The notes under the pieces: model-generated
What the model was told of the DNA's origin: nothing
What the model saw: only the letters and a program-made list of their open reading frames with translations
Databases searched by the model: none
DNA from: an uncultured Collinsella sp.
GTDB taxonomy: Bacteria > Actinomycetota > Coriobacteriia > Coriobacteriales > Coriobacteriaceae
DNA length: 17,793 bases
Direction of reading: 5' to 3'
Assembly (NCBI GenBank): GCA_900751665.1
Contig: CAADSV010000010.1
Span: 1-17,793, forward strand
Made by a program: the position numbers and the translations under genes
In this document: positions 1-7,521 of the stretch, piece after piece
Layout: each line of letters begins with the position of its first letter
Numbering within the stretch: the stretch's first letter is position 1

Positions 1-169
1 CCGGATCGACCTCCTTAACCGCCTTGCCGCCAAAGCGGTTTCCCACCCGCGGCGGCGGCAAAAACGGCGTGTAATAACAATCGAGCGCACCGAAGCACTC
101 CGCATGCACGCGACGGAACACATGCCCGGTAATTCCCTCCATGGGGGCCAACGAAAGGATCATCAACAT
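1..169 (-). CDS. tRNA-dihydrouridine synthase, N-terminal part (3' end beyond window)
   Basis: On the reverse strand an open frame begins with ATG at 169 and leaves the window at its left edge, giving 56 codons. It reads MLMILSLAPMEGITG, then VFRRVHAECFG, then YYTPFLPPPR. The APMEGIT segment is the first FMN-binding beta-strand motif of the Dus family (usually APMxGxTD), and the tyrosine-threonine-proline-phenylalanine stretch is the next conserved strand. Dus enzymes reduce uridine to dihydrouridine in the tRNA D-loop using FMN and NADPH. The start is supported by GAGGG five bases upstream. The frame lacks a stop inside the window, so only the first sixth or so of a roughly 320-residue protein is visible, and the Dus subtype cannot be told. 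Confidence 0.85.
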   Translation of the reverse strand, partial: MLMILSLAPMEGITGHVFRRVHAECFGALDCYYTPFLPPPRVGNRFGGKAVKEVDP

Positions 170-189
170 CTACCCTCAGATCAATGCGG

Positions 190-214
190 CAAAGGGACTG
201 CCCCTTTGTCACAT
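190..214. repeat. Partial copy of the GTGACAAAGGGAC palindromic repeat
   Basis: CAAAGGG (190-196) pairs with CCCTTTG (202-208) across a five-base loop, and the right arm continues with TCACAT. The sequence is a degraded copy of the fuller palindrome at 2081-2110, with the outer left arm missing. If the Dus promoter is as proposed, this hairpin forms the very start of the Dus leader RNA, just upstream of its ribosome binding site. Short palindromes of this look are commonly scattered between genes as REP-like repeats. Confidence 0.55.
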
Positions 215-216
215 GC

Positions 217-250
217 ATTATGCCTTGTGCTTCAGATAATTCACAAGGCA
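217..250 (-). promoter_or_regulatory. Promoter of the Dus gene overlapped by a 9-bp inverted repeat
   Basis: On the reverse strand a -35-like TTGTGA (246-241) is followed after 18 bases by a -10-like CATAAT (222-217), which would start transcription near 210, about 40 bases before the Dus start codon. A perfect inverted repeat, TGCCTTGTG (221-229) and CACAAGGCA (242-250) with a 12-base gap, covers the -35 hexamer with one arm and abuts the -10 with the other. That placement is what an operator would show, although a hairpin with no regulatory role is also possible. There is no T-run, so it is not a terminator. Confidence 0.45.
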
Positions 251-312
251 GAGGTAGCTACTTGACGATAATCACCCTTCCATCCGTCGCCTCACGCAAC
301 GAAGGTGAAAGC

Positions 313-468
313 TTTTCCGCGAAGTGAACAAGTGAAATCGGACCCCCGATGCATCGACACTTTTGGAGAGCCATTTCCTGCGGTTTTATCGCTCAAATCC
401 TGCGGTTTTAGCGTCGAAAAATGTGGGTGCTTCAGGGGTCCAGAATAGGTCGTTCACTTCTCGGAAAA
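313..468 (-). repeat. 156-bp palindromic element, copy 1
   Basis: The element starts with TTTTCCGCGAAGTGAAC (313-329) and ends with GTTCACTTCTCGGAAAA (452-468), inverted repeats with one mismatch. The middle carries two direct copies of TCCTGCGGTTTT (376-387 and 398-409) 22 bases apart. Aligned as its reverse complement to the copy at 1895-2050, it is the same length with no gaps; I count about 33 differences in 156 (about 79% identity by eye). Pairing continues outside the element: CGAAGGTGAA (300-309) against TTCGCCTTCG (472-481) with one T-G wobble. No protein is encoded. It is best described as a MITE-like or structured-RNA element of unknown function. The rest of 251-704 shows no other gene. 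Confidence 0.75.
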
Positions 469-623
469 CCATTCGCCTTCGATTTGCTGGCGCTCACAAA
501 CAGTGAGAGACTGTCCCACGGCAACCCCCTTGCGCGTCATTCGCCCCACGACAGCGACTCCGTGCTCCAAAAACGACGTTCATGATCACGACGACCACCA
601 ACACCACGCTGTTGACACTATGT

Positions 624-655
624 TTGAATAATAGACGCCCCCACTCATTTATACT
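624..655 (+). promoter_or_regulatory. Weak candidate promoter for the membrane protein gene
   Basis: A good -10-like TATACT lies at 650-655, which would start transcription about 45 bases before the ATG at 705. The nearest -35-like hexamer, TTGAAT at 624-629, is 20 bases away, longer than ideal. A consensus TTGACA at 612-617 has no matching -10 at 16-18 bases. The surrounding stretch is the most AT-rich part of the gap. Confidence 0.3.
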
Positions 656-704
656 AAAGAGCGCGTGCGCATCGCCCCCGAAAACGATGAGGATCGAGGA
701 CCCC

Positions 705-1838
705 ATGCAGCAACTCACCGAGCGAGAAAAGAAACGCATCCAGCGGTACTGCACATACCCCAAGATCGCAGCGACCGCACTCGTCATATCGTTCGCGGCA
801 TGCCTGTTGATGTTGCCGCTCCAAATGATCAACGATATCGCGTTCCACCAAAAAGAATTCCAACCCGCGGGCATTTATACCGCCATCGCACTCACCGTTA
901 TCGAACTCGCCATCTTTTGCTATTGCGCTCTTGCGCCGCGCTTTGGAATGCAGGGCAAACAGTGGAAGGAGCTGCAGAGCAGGCTCGCGGTAGCCCAGAC
1001 CAACAAGGACCGTTCCGCGGAGGTCGCCGGCGTGCTTGCCACGCAAGCTGCCGGCCGCCTGCTCAAGAACAGCGATAACGATCTCGCGCGCAACTTGGGC
1101 GGTGCCGCCGAGGTCGCCGGCGCCGTAGGGGCAGTCGCCACGGCGGCAGACGTGCTAGCCGAAACCTCGAGCAATGCCGAGGCCATGGCAAACGCATACG
1201 GCGTGACGATTCCAAGCGTCAAGAAGCAGATCATGGCTCTCGCGGTGTTGCCCGTCATTGTGCTGCTTGGCGTCTACATCCCGCAGTTTGTCCAGGGAAA
1301 TAACGAGCTTCAGGCAAGAAAGGCTGCAGCCGCCGAGCAGCTCGCCATCGCGCAAGATGCCCTGGAGCCCGTGTGCGAACGCGTCGCAGCAGACGACCCA
1401 TACGAGTCGTATCACGACTACGGCTACCGCATAATCGGCTATCTACGCGATAATGACCTCGGCGCTCAAGCAGCCTATATCTACCTTTCTTTTGATGTAG
1501 ACGGCACGCTCACGGACGTCGATTACGTCAGTCAGATCGACCCCGAGGCAAGCCTTGTAGACAACCTCGCCCGCGCCGAGCAGGATATCGCGACGCTCTG
1601 TGCCCCGCTCAATGGGCTGGACGTTTCCGTTGCCACACCGGGCCTCCTCACGCCATGCAGCCTGTCGGATGAATTTAAGCAGGCATTTTTAGCCGGCTCC
1701 CAATATGAAGAAATCAGCATCAAGACGGAAGGCGAATCCATCAGGTCGTACTACGCCTTTGACACCGAGCCCAAAGAAGAGTTCGACGAATACACCCATC
1801 CGGAAATTAGGCTCATGCTCTCTGCAAAGAAGAACTAA
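705..1838 (+). CDS. Hypothetical membrane protein with three transmembrane helices
   Basis: This 377-residue protein matches no family I can name. The start at 705 is chosen because GAGGA ends four bases before it; in-frame starts at 582 and 687 have no ribosome binding site and 582 lies upstream of the likely promoter. Hydrophobic segments sit at about residues 20-44, 57-80 and 176-198. Between the second and third lies an Ala/Gly-rich stretch (about 105-165) with small-residue patterns such as GGAAEVAGAVGAVATAADV, which could be an amphipathic or pore-like segment. The remaining 180 residues are polar and acidic and hold two cysteines near the middle that could form a disulfide. The gene stands alone and is bracketed by two copies of a 156-bp repeat. 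Coding quality is good throughout. Confidence 0.8.
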   Translation: MQQLTEREKKRIQRYCTYPKIAATALVISFAACLLMLPLQMINDIAFHQKEFQPAGIYTAIALTVIELAIFCYCALAPRFGMQGKQWKELQSRLAVAQTNKDRSAEVAGVLATQAAGRLLKNSDNDLARNLGGAAEVAGAVGAVATAADVLAETSSNAEAMANAYGVTIPSVKKQIMALAVLPVIVLLGVYIPQFVQGNNELQARKAAAAEQLAIAQDALEPVCERVAADDPYESYHDYGYRIIGYLRDNDLGAQAAYIYLSFDVDGTLTDVDYVSQIDPEASLVDNLARAEQDIATLCAPLNGLDVSVATPGLLTPCSLSDEFKQAFLAGSQYEEISIKTEGESIRSYYAFDTEPKEEFDEYTHPEIRLMLSAKKN

Positions 1839-1880
1839 AGGCTTACGCTCTAATTGCCGCTCGCGAACATCGTCTATATC

Positions 1881-2064
1881 TCGAGGTCTAATACTTTTCC
1901 GAGAAGTGAATGGCTATATTTGAACCCCCGAAGCATCGACATTTTCTGACGCCAAAACCGCAGGATTCAACAATCAAAACCGCAGGAAATTGCATCTCAA
2001 AAGTGTCGACGCTTCGGGGGTCCATTTTGACTCGTTCACTTCTCGGAAAAGTATTAGACCTCGA
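1881..2064 (+). repeat. 156-bp palindromic element, copy 2, within a perfect 30-bp inverted repeat
   Basis: The bases 1881-1910 and 2035-2064 are perfect inverted repeats of 30 bp. The part shared with copy 1 is 1895-2050 (TTTTCCGAGAAGTGAA ... TTCACTTCTCGGAAAA); the outer 14 bases on each side (TCGAGGTCTAATAC and its complement) are unrelated to copy 1. Inner arms containing CCCCCGAAGC and GCTTCGGGGG pair again, and the loop holds two direct AAAACCGCAGGA repeats (1954-1965, 1976-1987) with the same 22-base spacing as copy 1. The element lies 42 bases after the membrane protein stop, so it may also end that transcript, but there is no convincing T-run. Confidence 0.8.
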
Positions 2065-2080
2065 ATTCACAAGCCGCTCA

Positions 2081-2110
2081 ATGTGACAAAGGGACCGTCC
2101 CTTGTCACAT
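2081..2110. repeat. GTGACAAAGGGAC palindrome at the 3' end of the ABC transporter gene
   Basis: ATGTGACAA (2081-2089) pairs with TTGTCACAT (2102-2110), then after one bulged A, GGG pairs with CCC around a small loop. The hairpin begins at the last base of the transporter stop codon. It may stabilise or end that transcript, but it lacks a following T-run on the minus strand, so I treat it as a repeat with possible terminator activity. A degraded second copy is at 190-214. Confidence 0.65.
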
Positions 2111-5100
2111 TATTCGGAGCGCAGGGCCTCCACGGGATCCTTCCTGGACGCGCTGCGGGCGGGCAGCAGGCCGGCAACGACCGTCAGTAACACCGAAATT
2201 GCAATAAGCACCAGCGCATCCCGCACGGGCAGACTCATCAGATTGGGGACCTGTTTGGCAGCAAGCGCCCAGGCATTAACCGGAAAGCTCACGGCCACCA
2301 CAACGACAATGGCAAAGACGCCGGCGATAAGCCCCTCAATAAAGGTCTCGGCGTTAAACACGTTGGCCACGTTGTGCTTCGACGCGCCGATCGCGCGCAG
2401 GATGCCGATCTCCTTCTTGCGCTCCAGCACGCTGATGTACGTGATGATGCCGATCATGATGGAGCTCACCACCAGGCTGATACTCACGAATGCGATGAGC
2501 ACCAAGCTGATGGTGTTCACGATGTCGGTCACCGAGCCCATGATGATACCCATGTAGTCGGTGTACGAGATTGCCTGTTCATCGTGACCAGCGGCTTTGA
2601 CCTGCTTGTTGTACGCATCGATGTGATCGAGTACGCGCTCCTTGGCCTCAAAGTCGCGCGGGAAAATCTTGACCGAGATGGGGTCGGCCTCGTCCGCATA
2701 GCCCAGTGTGGTCAGATTGTTATCGTAGGTGAGCTTCGACGCCTTGGCATAGCTCATCATGAGCGAGCTCAGGTCCTCGGCGTCCATGTTGAAGTGAATG
2801 GCATGAGCAAAGGCACTCGCATCCACGCGCATGGCGCTCGCCAGGCTAGCAAAACTCGACGACATCCGCGTCGCCATCTGGCCCATGAGCCCTGCTGCGC
2901 CTGCCTTGAGCTGAGCTGACACCTTCGCCGCAATCTGATCGCTGATCGACTTCATCACCTGATCCATTGCCTGCTGCAGATACGGAGTCAGCTGCTTTTG
3001 GACATAGTCGGTCATCGCCTGTTGCAGGCGCTCGGCCAAGGCATTGCCGCCGAGCGCTTTGAGCTGGGCCAGGATTTGCTGGGCTGCGGCATCATTTTCA
3101 AGATACGTCGAGAATGCGGCAGCGAGCTTTGACGCGTCTTTAAGATCTTCGGGTGTCAGCGCCTTAAACTGATCAGACTGCAAAAAGCCCTCAAACAGTT
3201 GGTTGGCTAGTGTTCCCACCTGCTGCATTTGCTCGGGCGTGAGTTCCAGACCGTCAAAGATGCCCGAGAAATCTGGGGCCGGTGCTTTTGCCATGATGTC
3301 GCTGAAGTCGATGTCCTTGCCAACGCCCGAAAGGTCAATATCCAGCCCGGACAAATCAAGACCCGACAGGTCCATACCGCCGGCAACACCCGAGAGCGCA
3401 GACGCATCGAACGAGAACGCACTCTTGAGCGCCGCCTCGTCCACACTGAACATGCTGCCCAAATCCACGCCTTGCTCGGCCTCGCCCTGCAGTTCATCGA
3501 AAGACTTGCCCGTAAAGACATCCGTCTCGGGGCGGGCGAGTTGCTCCTGCACAATCTGCGAATCGGCGGCGCGCTCCATAAGCCGGCGAGTCAGCGCATG
3601 CGTATAGGCAATGCCCGGAGACAACGCGCTCGCATTGGCCGTCTCGTTAGGTCGCACCACGCCCACAATGTGCACGTCGATACCGTCGGCAACCTTGGCG
3701 GCCATAAAGTCGGCATCACCAGACATGTCGGTCCATATGCCGGTCTCTTCGTTTTTGCGATAGACATCGGCCGGCGACAGCATCTTAAACGTCGTGGACA
3801 GCGCATCGTCGTAGGTAAAGTCGGTACCGGTCTCGGGTGCTTTGACCCCACCGTCAGCCGTCATGGCGCTGTTTACCAGACCGTTGAGCTCATCGATATC
3901 CAGCGCACCGATGCTATAGAGCGTGTAGTCGCCCACCGTACCGCGGCTCGAAAGCACCATCACGGCTTCGTTGGCAGACGTGGGCCAATGACCGGCGACG
4001 ACATCGTACTGGCTGTCGAGCAGGCTCTGGTCGTCAATCATCTCGTTAAAGACCGAGGTTCCCATGGATTCCATGCTCACCGTTGCCGCCGAGCTCGCGC
4101 CTCCGCTCATGGCCTCGGTCATGGCGTTGGGCACCAGCCGGACGGGCTTCTCGTCGCCCTTGCCCGCACGATAGACAACCGGCGTCACGCCGTAGCCGTA
4201 CTGGATAGCGTTGACTTCTTTATCGATGCCGTCGCCGCCGCCGTCAAGCCATGCCTTAAAGCTCGTCATATCGTTAGATTTAACACTTGCGAACATATCC
4301 TTTACGGCTGGGACCACGGGAATCTTATCGGTCCCCTTAGCCTTGCCACCGATGGCGTCATCGGACGAGCCCTCGCCCTTGGATGCCTCCTCATCGGTAG
4401 CCCCCTGACCGCCCATCATGGACGACAGGTCGTAATCCTGCTTGGAAATGGTGAGCGGGTAGCTCGAGAGCGTATCCTCCTCGACCTTTTTGATGTAACC
4501 GTTTACGCCATTGGACAGCGCCAAGATCGCCGCGATACCGATAATGCCAATCGAGCCCGCAAAGGCAGTCATGGCCGTGCGACCCTTCTTGGTCATAAGG
4601 TTGCGGGCAGAAAGCCCCAGCGCCGTCACAAAGCTCATCGAAGTTTTGCGCGTAGGCTTGGCCTCGCGGCGCGTGGCGTCAGCGACATCGAAGGGATCGG
4701 AATCGTCGGTGATCTTGCCGTCCGCCAGGTTGACAATGCGCGTGGCATATTGGTACGCCAGCTCGGGATTGTGCGTGACCATGATAACCAGGCGGTCGCG
4801 CGCCACGTCCTTGAGCAGATCCATGACCTGTACGGATGTCGTTGAGTCCAAAGCGCCGGTCGGCTCGTCTGCCAGCACGATCTCGGGATCGTTAATCAGG
4901 GCGCGGGCGATGGCCACGCGCTGCATCTGTCCGCCCGATAGCTGGCTCGGGCGCTTGTTAACGTGCTCGCCCAGGCCGACTTTCTCCAACGCCTCGCGCG
5001 CACGCTGGCGGCGCTCGGCATGCCCCACGCCCGTGAGCGTAAGCGCCAACTCCACGTTTTCCAAAATGGTCTGATGCGGAATGAGGTTATAGCTTTGGAA

Positions 5101-5364
5101 AACAAAGCCGATGCGGTTGTTGCGGTAGGCATCCCAATCGCGATCGTGAAAATCCTTAGTCGAAATACCGTCGATCAGCAGGTCGCCAGAATCGAAATGA
5201 TCGAGTCCGCCGATAACGTTGAGCATCGTGGTTTTACCCGAGCCCGAGGGACCCAGAATGGCCACGAACTCGTTATCGCGAAAAGACAGGCTTACGCTGT
5301 CGAGCGCCACCTGCGTAAACGACTGCGTAACGTATCTTTTGCAAATACCTTTGAGCTCCAACAT
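2110..5364 (-). CDS. ABC transporter: ATPase fused to FtsX/MacB-type permease
   Basis: This 1084-residue protein joins a LolD/MacB-like ATPase to an FtsX-family permease. The ATPase has Walker A GPSGSGKT (residues 38-45), the Q-loop glutamine near 90, signature LSGGQ (142-146), Walker B IVLADEP (162-168) and the H-loop histidine near 198. A first transmembrane helix lies at about 262-285. A very long extracytoplasmic domain (about 290-940) follows, then three membrane helices in the last 145 residues, with the FtsX-type ERKKEIGILRAIGAS loop. The external domain contains a Leu-Ser-Gly-Asp repeat near 660-690 and Ala/Gln-rich helices after it. MacB-type transporters usually move substrates by mechanotransmission rather than membrane transport; the substrate here is unknown. 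ATG at 5364 is chosen over TTG at 5373 because GAGAGG lies nine bases before the ATG but directly touches the TTG. The gene stands alone, behind the terminator at 5511-5537. Confidence 0.92.
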   Translation of the reverse strand: MLELKGICKRYVTQSFTQVALDSVSLSFRDNEFVAILGPSGSGKTTMLNVIGGLDHFDSGDLLIDGISTKDFHDRDWDAYRNNRIGFVFQSYNLIPHQTILENVELALTLTGVGHAERRQRAREALEKVGLGEHVNKRPSQLSGGQMQRVAIARALINDPEIVLADEPTGALDSTTSVQVMDLLKDVARDRLVIMVTHNPELAYQYATRIVNLADGKITDDSDPFDVADATRREAKPTRKTSMSFVTALGLSARNLMTKKGRTAMTAFAGSIGIIGIAAILALSNGVNGYIKKVEEDTLSSYPLTISKQDYDLSSMMGGQGATDEEASKGEGSSDDAIGGKAKGTDKIPVVPAVKDMFASVKSNDMTSFKAWLDGGGDGIDKEVNAIQYGYGVTPVVYRAGKGDEKPVRLVPNAMTEAMSGGASSAATVSMESMGTSVFNEMIDDQSLLDSQYDVVAGHWPTSANEAVMVLSSRGTVGDYTLYSIGALDIDELNGLVNSAMTADGGVKAPETGTDFTYDDALSTTFKMLSPADVYRKNEETGIWTDMSGDADFMAAKVADGIDVHIVGVVRPNETANASALSPGIAYTHALTRRLMERAADSQIVQEQLARPETDVFTGKSFDELQGEAEQGVDLGSMFSVDEAALKSAFSFDASALSGVAGGMDLSGLDLSGLDIDLSGVGKDIDFSDIMAKAPAPDFSGIFDGLELTPEQMQQVGTLANQLFEGFLQSDQFKALTPEDLKDASKLAAAFSTYLENDAAAQQILAQLKALGGNALAERLQQAMTDYVQKQLTPYLQQAMDQVMKSISDQIAAKVSAQLKAGAAGLMGQMATRMSSSFASLASAMRVDASAFAHAIHFNMDAEDLSSLMMSYAKASKLTYDNNLTTLGYADEADPISVKIFPRDFEAKERVLDHIDAYNKQVKAAGHDEQAISYTDYMGIIMGSVTDIVNTISLVLIAFVSISLVVSSIMIGIITYISVLERKKEIGILRAIGASKHNVANVFNAETFIEGLIAGVFAIVVVVAVSFPVNAWALAAKQVPNLMSLPVRDALVLIAISVLLTVVAGLLPARSASRKDPVEALRSE

Positions 5365-5510
5365 GGACGGCAACCTCTCCCACGCGGGCGCACTCGCCCA
5401 CTCTCCCCCGCCGTTCGTATTCGACGCGTTTGTCCTACTCTATCCCCATTTTTCACCGACACCAGTGAGGAATGTAACGAACCGCATCAAAAAACGAACG
5501 GGACGGCGCC

Positions 5511-5537
5511 CAAAAAAGAGGTCCCGAGCGGGACCTC
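5511..5537 (-). terminator. Rho-independent terminator of the redox operon
   Basis: GAGGTCCC (5518-5525) and GGGACCTC (5530-5537) form a perfect 8-bp stem with a GAGC loop. Read on the minus strand, the stem is followed by TTTTTTG. It lies 80 bases after the stop of the lipoprotein gene, as the operon's end. The remaining bases up to the ABC transporter start (5365-5510) hold its leader, but I find no convincing promoter hexamers there. Confidence 0.85.
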
Positions 5538-5617
5538 TATATGGTGGAGCTTATCTTGAAAGGGAGCGGACTACTTCGCACGGCGGCGCACGATCCTTGC
5601 TATGCTTTACGCGCTTT

Positions 5618-6589
5618 CTACTGCTCGCTATTCGCAATCGCCTGGTCGATAAGTTTGTCGAGTGCCGCGCGCTGCTCGGCGGAGCTGATGGCTCCCACGA
5701 TTGGATCCCCTACGATGTTGCCATTCTGATCGATGACATACGTTGTCGGGAACGAGAACAAATTTGACGTAAACTTACCGGCCTCGCTATCCGACTTGAA
5801 CCAGATGTTCTTATACGTCACGCCCTTCTTGCTCAGCACGTCCTTGGCATCTGCAATCTCGCCCTTGTTGCCATCGAGCGTAAAGGAATTGACGCCCACG
5901 ACCTGGCCGCCCTTCTCGGCAAGCTCTTTATTCAGTTTCTCAAGATCGCCCAGCTCGCCCACGCACGGCTTGCAAGTGGTGAACCAGAAGTTCATGACGG
6001 TGACCTTGTTCTTAGCGAACAGCTCGTCGCTGCTCACGTCGTTGCCATCCAGGTCTTTGCCCGTAAAGCTGGGGAACTTCGTCGCCTCGTTCGAAGCATT
6101 GGCACCAGCCGTCATGCCAGCAGCCGAAGCGTCGACGCTCTCACCTGCGCTCGGCGTGCTTCCACAGCCGGGGAACTCCTTCTCCAAGCTCTCGAGCTTG
6201 TCCTCGATCTCCTTGATCTGCTGCGCACCGGCCTTGAGCGTCTTGAGCTCATCCGCCGTAAACTCATCCTTGGCGCCGTCGATGGTCTTGAGCAGGAAAT
6301 CGCCGTAATTGCTGCCGTCCTCAATCATTACCGAGTCTTTATTTGCCGCATTGAATACCTTTTCCCACAGCGCGTTATCACTCGAAAGGATATCATTCTC
6401 CTTTTTCATGAGCTTCGTATACAGCTCGGCGGCCTCATCGGCATTGGTCGGCTTCTGCGCAGTGAGTTCTGCGATCTTAGGATCGGAGCTCGCAGATTCG
6501 CTCGCATTGCCACCGGGCGCCGAACATGCCACAAGACACAAGGCCAATACCGGCACCATAAACAGGGCCGCAATTTTAGAAAGCTTCAT
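5618..6589 (-). CDS. TlpA/ResA-like thiol-disulfide oxidoreductase lipoprotein
   Basis: The 323-residue product begins with a lipoprotein signal peptide, KLSKIAALFMVPVLALCLVAC, with lipobox LVAC and the lipidated cysteine at 22. Residues 30-150 form a charged, probably helical domain not usual for the family. From about 172 a TlpA-type thioredoxin fold begins; its active site FWFTTCKPC has the redox pair Cys206 and Cys209, and the cis-proline is in FSFPTTY (Pro281). Such proteins reduce or exchange disulfides outside the membrane and need electrons from a membrane partner. That partner is likely the polyferredoxin encoded 29 bases upstream. ATG 6589 is preferred to ATG 6595 because GGAGG lies seven bases before it but only one before the other. 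A strong terminator follows. Confidence 0.92.
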   Translation of the reverse strand: MKLSKIAALFMVPVLALCLVACSAPGGNASESASSDPKIAELTAQKPTNADEAAELYTKLMKKENDILSSDNALWEKVFNAANKDSVMIEDGSNYGDFLLKTIDGAKDEFTADELKTLKAGAQQIKEIEDKLESLEKEFPGCGSTPSAGESVDASAAGMTAGANASNEATKFPSFTGKDLDGNDVSSDELFAKNKVTVMNFWFTTCKPCVGELGDLEKLNKELAEKGGQVVGVNSFTLDGNKGEIADAKDVLSKKGVTYKNIWFKSDSEAGKFTSNLFSFPTTYVIDQNGNIVGDPIVGAISSAEQRAALDKLIDQAIANSEQ

Positions 6590-6618
6590 AGTCATTCCTC
6601 CGTTTTGTCGAAGCTTGT

Positions 6619-7521
6619 TTACTTTTTATCGGCGGTCAAGGGGAGCTTTTCCGCCGACACATCCAGGCCATAGCGATAGCTGATGGCATCGACGGGACAG
6701 GCCCCGATGCACTTTCCGCACCGGATACATTCGGCATGATTGGGCGCGCGGACCACATCAACGTCCATCTGACAAACCTTCGAGCACTTGCCGCACGAGA
6801 CACATTTGCATGCATCGACCCGGATCCCCAGTAGGGATACCTTATTCATGAGCGCATAGAATGCGCCGAGTGGGCAAATCCATTTGCAGAAGGGGCGATA
6901 GAACAAAACGCTCAGCACTACCACGCCAATGAGAACGACAAGTTTCCAAGTAAAGAGATGTCCCAACGCAGATCGAATGCCGGCATTGGCAATGGCCAGA
7001 GGAATGGCGCCCTCGAGCACGCCCTGCGGACAGACGTATTTGCAAAAGAACGGGTCGCCCATGCCCACGTCGTTAACCACCAAGACGGGCAGCAGTACCA
7101 CGGCAAACAGCAGCACGACGTACTTGATGTACGTGAGCGGCTTAAGCTTTTTCGTGGAGAACTTTTTGCCGGGAATCTTGTGAAGCAGCTCCTGAAGCCA
7201 GCCAAACGGGCACAGAAAGCCGCATACAAAGCGTCCCAGCAGTACACCGAGCAAAATGAGCGTACCGGTAACATAGTAAGAAAAGTTGAACTTGGATGAA
7301 CCTACCACCGACTGGAATGACCCGATGGGGCACGCACCCGATGCCGCGGGGCACGAATAGCAGTTAAGCCCGGGTACGCAGACTGTTTTTCCCGCGCCCT
7401 GATAGATGCCGCCTTTGGCAAAGTTTGGCAGGTGAATGTTGGTGATGAGCGTCGCCGCCGCCTGAATGAATCCGCGAAATCGGGCCAAAACATGCGACAC
7501 AGTGTTTTTTCTTTTATCCAA
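6619..7521 (-). CDS. Membrane polyferredoxin (NapH/YccM-like 4Fe-4S protein)
   Basis: About 300 residues. The N-terminal part has a cysteine cluster, CVPGLNCYSCP ... GACPIG (Cys48, 54, 57, 64). Membrane helices near 83-105, 130-150 and 192-210 carry three CxxxCP motifs (100/104, 160/164, 212/216). The C-terminus has two ferredoxin clusters: CVSCGKCSKVC (240-250, followed by Gln rather than Pro) and CIRCGKCIGACP (265-276). Proteins of this layout pass electrons between membrane or cytoplasmic donors and extracytoplasmic partners; here the adjacent CKPC lipoprotein is the likely acceptor. The chosen start is TTG 7521, which overlaps the stop of the CXXC gene in ATTGGATAA and has GGAG ten bases upstream. 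GTG 7500 is an alternative but has only an A-rich leader. An upstream ATG at 7608 would lie inside the previous gene and is unlikely. Confidence 0.9.
   Translation of the reverse strand: MDKRKNTVSHVLARFRGFIQAAATLITNIHLPNFAKGGIYQGAGKTVCVPGLNCYSCPAASGACPIGSFQSVVGSSKFNFSYYVTGTLILLGVLLGRFVCGFLCPFGWLQELLHKIPGKKFSTKKLKPLTYIKYVVLLFAVVLLPVLVVNDVGMGDPFFCKYVCPQGVLEGAIPLAIANAGIRSALGHLFTWKLVVLIGVVVLSVLFYRPFCKWICPLGAFYALMNKVSLLGIRVDACKCVSCGKCSKVCQMDVDVVRAPNHAECIRCGKCIGACPVDAISYRYGLDVSAEKLPLTADKK

Noticed and set aside
15..218. A 67-codon reverse-strand frame over the left edge
   Set aside because: It overlaps, in a different frame, the tRNA-dihydrouridine synthase start, which has clear family motifs and a ribosome binding site.
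376..409. A CRISPR-like repeat pair (also at 1954-1987)
   Set aside because: There are only two 12-base repeats with a 10-base gap, conserved within the same element, and no cas genes.
582..704. N-terminal extension of the membrane protein from ATG 582
   Set aside because: It has no ribosome binding site, contains the likely -10 element, and encodes a Thr-rich stretch unlike a protein N-terminus; ATG 705 has a good site.
300..2064. A composite transposon made of the two 156-bp elements and the gene between them
   Set aside because: No transposase is encoded and no target-site duplication is seen outside the pair; the copies differ by about a fifth of their bases, so they were probably not mobilised together recently.
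3229..4845. A 538-codon forward frame inside the ABC transporter gene
   Set aside because: It is antisense to a gene with all ABC and FtsX motifs; its His/Arg-rich composition is typical of the complement of GC-rich codons.
5538..5617. A tRNA or small RNA between the lipoprotein stop and its terminator
   Set aside because: No cloverleaf, T-loop GTTCRANNC or CCA end can be found; it is best seen as the 3' untranslated region.
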